A DNA stretch of 8,038 nucleotides, taken from assembly GCA_018400545.1 (NCBI GenBank), contig JAGYLT010000095.1, positions 1 to 8,038 on the forward strand, read 5' to 3'. This document shows positions 5,836 to 8,038 of this stretch, in pieces. The stretch comes from Bacteroidales bacterium (GTDB lineage: Bacteria > Bacteroidota > Bacteroidia > Bacteroidales > 4484-276). The position numbers and the translations under genes are program-made. The stretch's first letter is position 1. The number at the start of each line of letters is the position of its first letter. Below the pieces are notes generated by a model. That model did no database searches, had not been told where the DNA came from, and saw nothing but the letters and a program-made list of their open reading frames with translations.

Positions 5836-7108
5836 GGAGTCTTGATGCGTAATTATCGAGTGAATATTCTTTTTTGATGGTGGTTTTATTGTGTTCGATC
5901 ATTGAGTCTGCAACTTTTTCAAACATGGTTTTCAGTTGCGGGTTCATATCCCTGATCTTTTTCTTTTCCGAATTGTCCGGCCTGATGTTGTGTATCAGTT
6001 TTTGCTGTTGCGTGGGGTCGAGGTCGCCAAAATCATGAACGGCATTTTCAAATTCCACATTGATCTCATCATACAACAACGGGAATTTAACGCCGCTTTC
6101 GGTTAAATCTTTTGTAACGTAACTGATGTTTCTGCCTGTCACCGGCGTGCCCAGCAGCCAGGGCTCGAGAAACACCATGCCAAAGCCTTCGCGGATACTT
6201 GTTGAAATGCACACATCCGTAGCGATCAACAGTTCCTCAAAATCAACGGCAGTGCCGGCTTCCCACATCAGTTCAATTTCTTCATCGGCGCAGAATTTTT
6301 TCCAGGCATCGTAATGCACAATTTCCCGGGGGTTTTTGGGGGGTTGGGTGACCAGCCAGTTGGCCGTGCCTTCAAAAATGGTGCTGAGTAAAATAAGCTC
6401 TCCGATATTTTTGCGGCGGATCACACGTACCGGATAGGTGATCAGGGTTTTGTTAGGGTCAATGTTGAGTTGATCACAAATCTTTTGCCGTGCATTTGCT
6501 TTCGAGATTTTGGTCTTTTGTTCGAAATGTACCGGGTTTGGCAGGTGTATGACCCGGTCGGCCGGGATGCCGTTTTCCAGAATACGTTCGCGGTCGAAAG
6601 TGTTGATGGTTCCAAAGAAATAATTCGGGAGGTTAGGATACATCACTGATTTGGTGTCTCTGCCAAAGTGACCATGGATAATTTTTTCCAGTGATTCCAT
6701 GTTGGGTTTGCGGTCTTCGGCAAAATCATGACAATGGTTAAAAATTCTGTATCCCGGTTTTCCCATATCAGAAATGGCCAGCGTAAGCACCGGATTTTTT
6801 CCCAGGTTCAGGTTGTGGACATGGATGAGGTCATTTTTTGATATCCTGTGCTCCAAAAAACGGGCGATTTCGTTTTTCAGGTCTGCAGTTTCTTGTTTGG
6901 ATAAATCTTCACCCATGATATAATTGAGCTTTGGATTTTCTTCAACAGGGATATTTAAATCGCTGAAAAATTCTGGATAGCCGGCCTTTCCGGTTAAGAT
7001 CACAATTTCCATTCCGGGGTGATGCTGCCTGAGGCTGCTGACCTGCGACTGGATGATGCGGGTAACACCACCCGGATTCAGGTGATGATGTATGATAATT
7101 AGTTTCAT
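5810..7108 (-). CDS. GT4 family glycosyltransferase, first gene of the operon
   Basis: A 432-residue GT-B retaining glycosyltransferase, probably cytoplasmic. The N-terminus is typical of GT4: MKLIIIHHHLNPGGVTRII has the glycine turn at 12-14 that faces the acceptor. HVH (96-98) and HCHD (125-128) follow, where GT4 enzymes often carry active-site His residues. The donor domain has YPVRVIRRKN (225-234), whose Arg/Lys contact the donor phosphates, and the E-x7-E motif (E307 and E315 in REGFGMVFLEPWLLGTPV). The start is the first ATG and begins directly at beta-strand 1, so it is well supported. It leads the five-gene operon and its 3' end overlaps the HAD gene. By context it may glycosylate a glucosylglycerate-type acceptor or a related glycolipid. 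Donor (GDP-mannose, UDP- or ADP-glucose) and acceptor are not readable. Confidence 0.9.
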   Translation of the reverse strand: MKLIIIHHHLNPGGVTRIIQSQVSSLRQHHPGMEIVILTGKAGYPEFFSDLNIPVEENPKLNYIMGEDLSKQETADLKNEIARFLEHRISKNDLIHVHNLNLGKNPVLTLAISDMGKPGYRIFNHCHDFAEDRKPNMESLEKIIHGHFGRDTKSVMYPNLPNYFFGTINTFDRERILENGIPADRVIHLPNPVHFEQKTKISKANARQKICDQLNIDPNKTLITYPVRVIRRKNIGELILLSTIFEGTANWLVTQPPKNPREIVHYDAWKKFCADEEIELMWEAGTAVDFEELLIATDVCISTSIREGFGMVFLEPWLLGTPVTGRNISYVTKDLTESGVKFPLLYDEINVEFENAVHDFGDLDPTQQQKLIHNIRPDNSEKKKIRDMNPQLKTMFEKVADSMIEHNKTTIKKEYSLDNYASRLHGIYRKMA

Positions 7109-7384
7109 CTCTTAATTTTGAAATTGCTTTGCATTCGATTGGGCGAAAAATAGCTCAAAATTACAATCGACCCAAAAGTTTAAAAATGTTTAACGAAATC
7201 CCGCACTATTATTTTATCCCGATTTCAGCCAGGCTTTTTGTTTTTCATATCGATAATTCAGATATAGAGGTTTCAGTGTTTACGGGCCATTCGAATTATC
7301 ACGATACCTTACACTGAGGCAAATATGAAGGTGCGTGAGTGAACAATACCGGCGGGGTATGTTAATTGGTTAAAATCACTGATT
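7109..7384. other. Divergent intergenic region between the operon and ldh
   Basis: This 276-bp AT-rich stretch separates two divergent starts and must hold promoters for both. On the minus side a candidate -7 element is listed separately. For ldh I find no clear TTTG/TAnnTTTG pair: TTTG at 7237-7240 has only TATAGAGG (7263-7270) at roughly the right distance, a poor match. No SD precedes the ldh ATG, as is usual in Bacteroidota. Short inverted repeats (7135-7141 with 7164-7170; 7195-7200 with 7221-7226) are at chance level. No tRNA, small gene or riboswitch was recognised. Confidence 0.6.
7156..7163 (-). promoter_or_regulatory. Candidate -7 promoter element for the five-gene operon
   Basis: On the minus strand this reads TAATTTTG, an exact match to the Bacteroidota primary-sigma -7 consensus TAnnTTTG. 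It lies 47 bp upstream of the first GT4 ATG, giving a 5' leader of about 40 nt. No good TTTG sits at the expected -33 spacing; the nearest is only 9 bp upstream, so support is partial. The same octamer also occurs on the + strand at 7113-7120, a reminder that it can arise by chance in AT-rich DNA. Confidence 0.35.
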
Positions 7385-8038
7385 ATGAAGATTGGAATTG
7401 TAGGAACAGGTTTGGTAGGCTCTACCATCGCATATTCTGTTTTAATGCGAAAAGCGGCCACATCCATCGTGATGATTGATGTAAATAAAGATCGCGCTGC
7501 GGCAGAAGCTGCGGATATTTCGCATGCCGTGCCTTTTACGCAGCCGGCAACTATTGTTTCCGGTGAATATGAAGATCTGGCAGGGGCCGGAATTGTGGTG
7601 ATTGCAGCCGGCGTAAATCAGAAACCCGGTGAATCCAGACTGGAGCTGCTGGGCAGAAATGCGCACATCCTGAAGGAGATTGTTCCGCGCATTTTGCATT
7701 TCGCGCCGGATGCCATGCTGCTGGTAACCACAAACCCCGTGGATGTGATGACGCATCTCACTGCCGGTTATGCCGCCGAAATGGGTTATTCAAACCACCG
7801 GATCATCGGATCGGGAACAACGCTGGATACCGCCAGGTTTCGTTCGCTGCTGGGGAGTTACCTTGGCGTGGATGCGCCGCATGTGCACGGCTATGTGATT
7901 GGTGAGCATGGCGATTCGGAGGTGATCACGTGGTCGATTGTGGATATTGGCGGATTGCCACTGGAGGATTTTGTGCAGATCAGGAAGCTGAAATTCGACC
8001 AGGAAGTGATGGATGACATTGATAAAAAAGTAAGGTTT
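7385..8038 (+). CDS. ldh: L-lactate dehydrogenase, N-terminal 218 residues (runs off the window)
   Basis: A cytoplasmic NAD-dependent enzyme that interconverts pyruvate and L-lactate in fermentation. The Rossmann motif GTGLVG lies at 7-12, directly after the ATG, which supports this start; D32 would bind the NAD ribose. The substrate loop reads NQKPGESR (78-85): Gln79 is at the position that separates lactate (Gln) from malate (Arg) dehydrogenases, and R85 is the catalytic loop Arg. N117 (TTNP), D148 and R151 (TTLDTARFR), and the proton-relay H175 in GEHGDSE complete the active site. About 100 of the usual 310 or so residues are missing at the right edge; nothing in the visible part is broken. 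It is divergent from the operon and shares only the upstream region with it. Malate dehydrogenase is the near relative, disfavoured by Gln79. Confidence 0.94.
   Translation, partial: MKIGIVGTGLVGSTIAYSVLMRKAATSIVMIDVNKDRAAAEAADISHAVPFTQPATIVSGEYEDLAGAGIVVIAAGVNQKPGESRLELLGRNAHILKEIVPRILHFAPDAMLLVTTNPVDVMTHLTAGYAAEMGYSNHRIIGSGTTLDTARFRSLLGSYLGVDAPHVHGYVIGEHGDSEVITWSIVDIGGLPLEDFVQIRKLKFDQEVMDDIDKKVRF

Noticed and set aside
7135..7170. 7-bp inverted repeat (TCGATTG / CAATCGA) around the candidate -7 element, as an operator.
   Set aside because: By a rough count, about one such 7-bp match with spacing under 40 bp is expected by chance in a region this long.
7226..7245. AGCCAGGCT followed by a T-rich run, as a + strand terminator.
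   Set aside because: The stem can form only three pairs with a 3-nt loop, and no + strand gene reads toward it.
7129..7317. 62-codon + strand frame in the divergent intergenic region.
   Set aside because: It needs a TTG start, has no recognisable motif and covers the likely promoter of the minus-strand operon.
7442..7756. Minus-strand frame of 104 codons, and a second one nested in it.
   Set aside because: Both are antisense to ldh, whose active-site motifs are intact in the + frame.
1..8038. CRISPR array, tRNA or rRNA gene, insertion-sequence ends, attachment site.
   Set aside because: No regularly spaced direct repeats, tRNA-like cloverleaf, rRNA-like stretch or paired terminal inverted repeats were seen.

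Overview
The window looks like chromosomal DNA of a member of the Bacteroidota. None of the starts has a well-placed Shine-Dalgarno sequence. A Bacteroidota-type -7 element (TAnnTTTG) lies upstream of the main operon. The genes are tightly packed with moderate GC. The phylum is an inference; no marker gene for taxonomy is present.

Left edge (1-457): the 3' end of a group II intron on the + strand. It shows the last codons of a probable intron-encoded protein (stop at 149-151), a canonical domain V (163-195), and a domain VI (199-267) with a bulged adenosine at 264. The predicted 3' splice site is after base 270. About 190 bp of AT-rich, apparently non-coding flank follows and holds four degenerate copies of a CACAAAG-type motif spaced 10-11 bp apart.

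Centre (458-7108): five minus-strand genes in one probable operon. In transcription order they are a GT4-type glycosyltransferase, a HAD-superfamily hydrolase, a second GT4-type glycosyltransferase, a GT81 glucosyl-3-phosphoglycerate synthase-like enzyme, and a GH13 subfamily 18 phosphorylase most like glucosylglycerate phosphorylase (E. coli YcjM type). The first three are overlapping or nearly abutting; the last two follow after gaps of 49 and 62 bp. Together they suggest metabolism of glucosylglycerate or a further glycosylated derivative such as mannosylglucosylglycerate. The GT81 enzyme would make glucosyl-3-phosphoglycerate, the HAD protein could dephosphorylate it, one or both GT4 enzymes could extend it, and the GH13 enzyme could recover glucose-1-phosphate and glycerate by phosphorolysis. 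The family calls are firm; the assembled pathway is inference.

Right edge (7109-8038): a 276-bp divergent intergenic region, then the first 218 codons of an L-lactate dehydrogenase on the + strand, running off the window. Its catalytic residues identify it as a lactate rather than a malate dehydrogenase.
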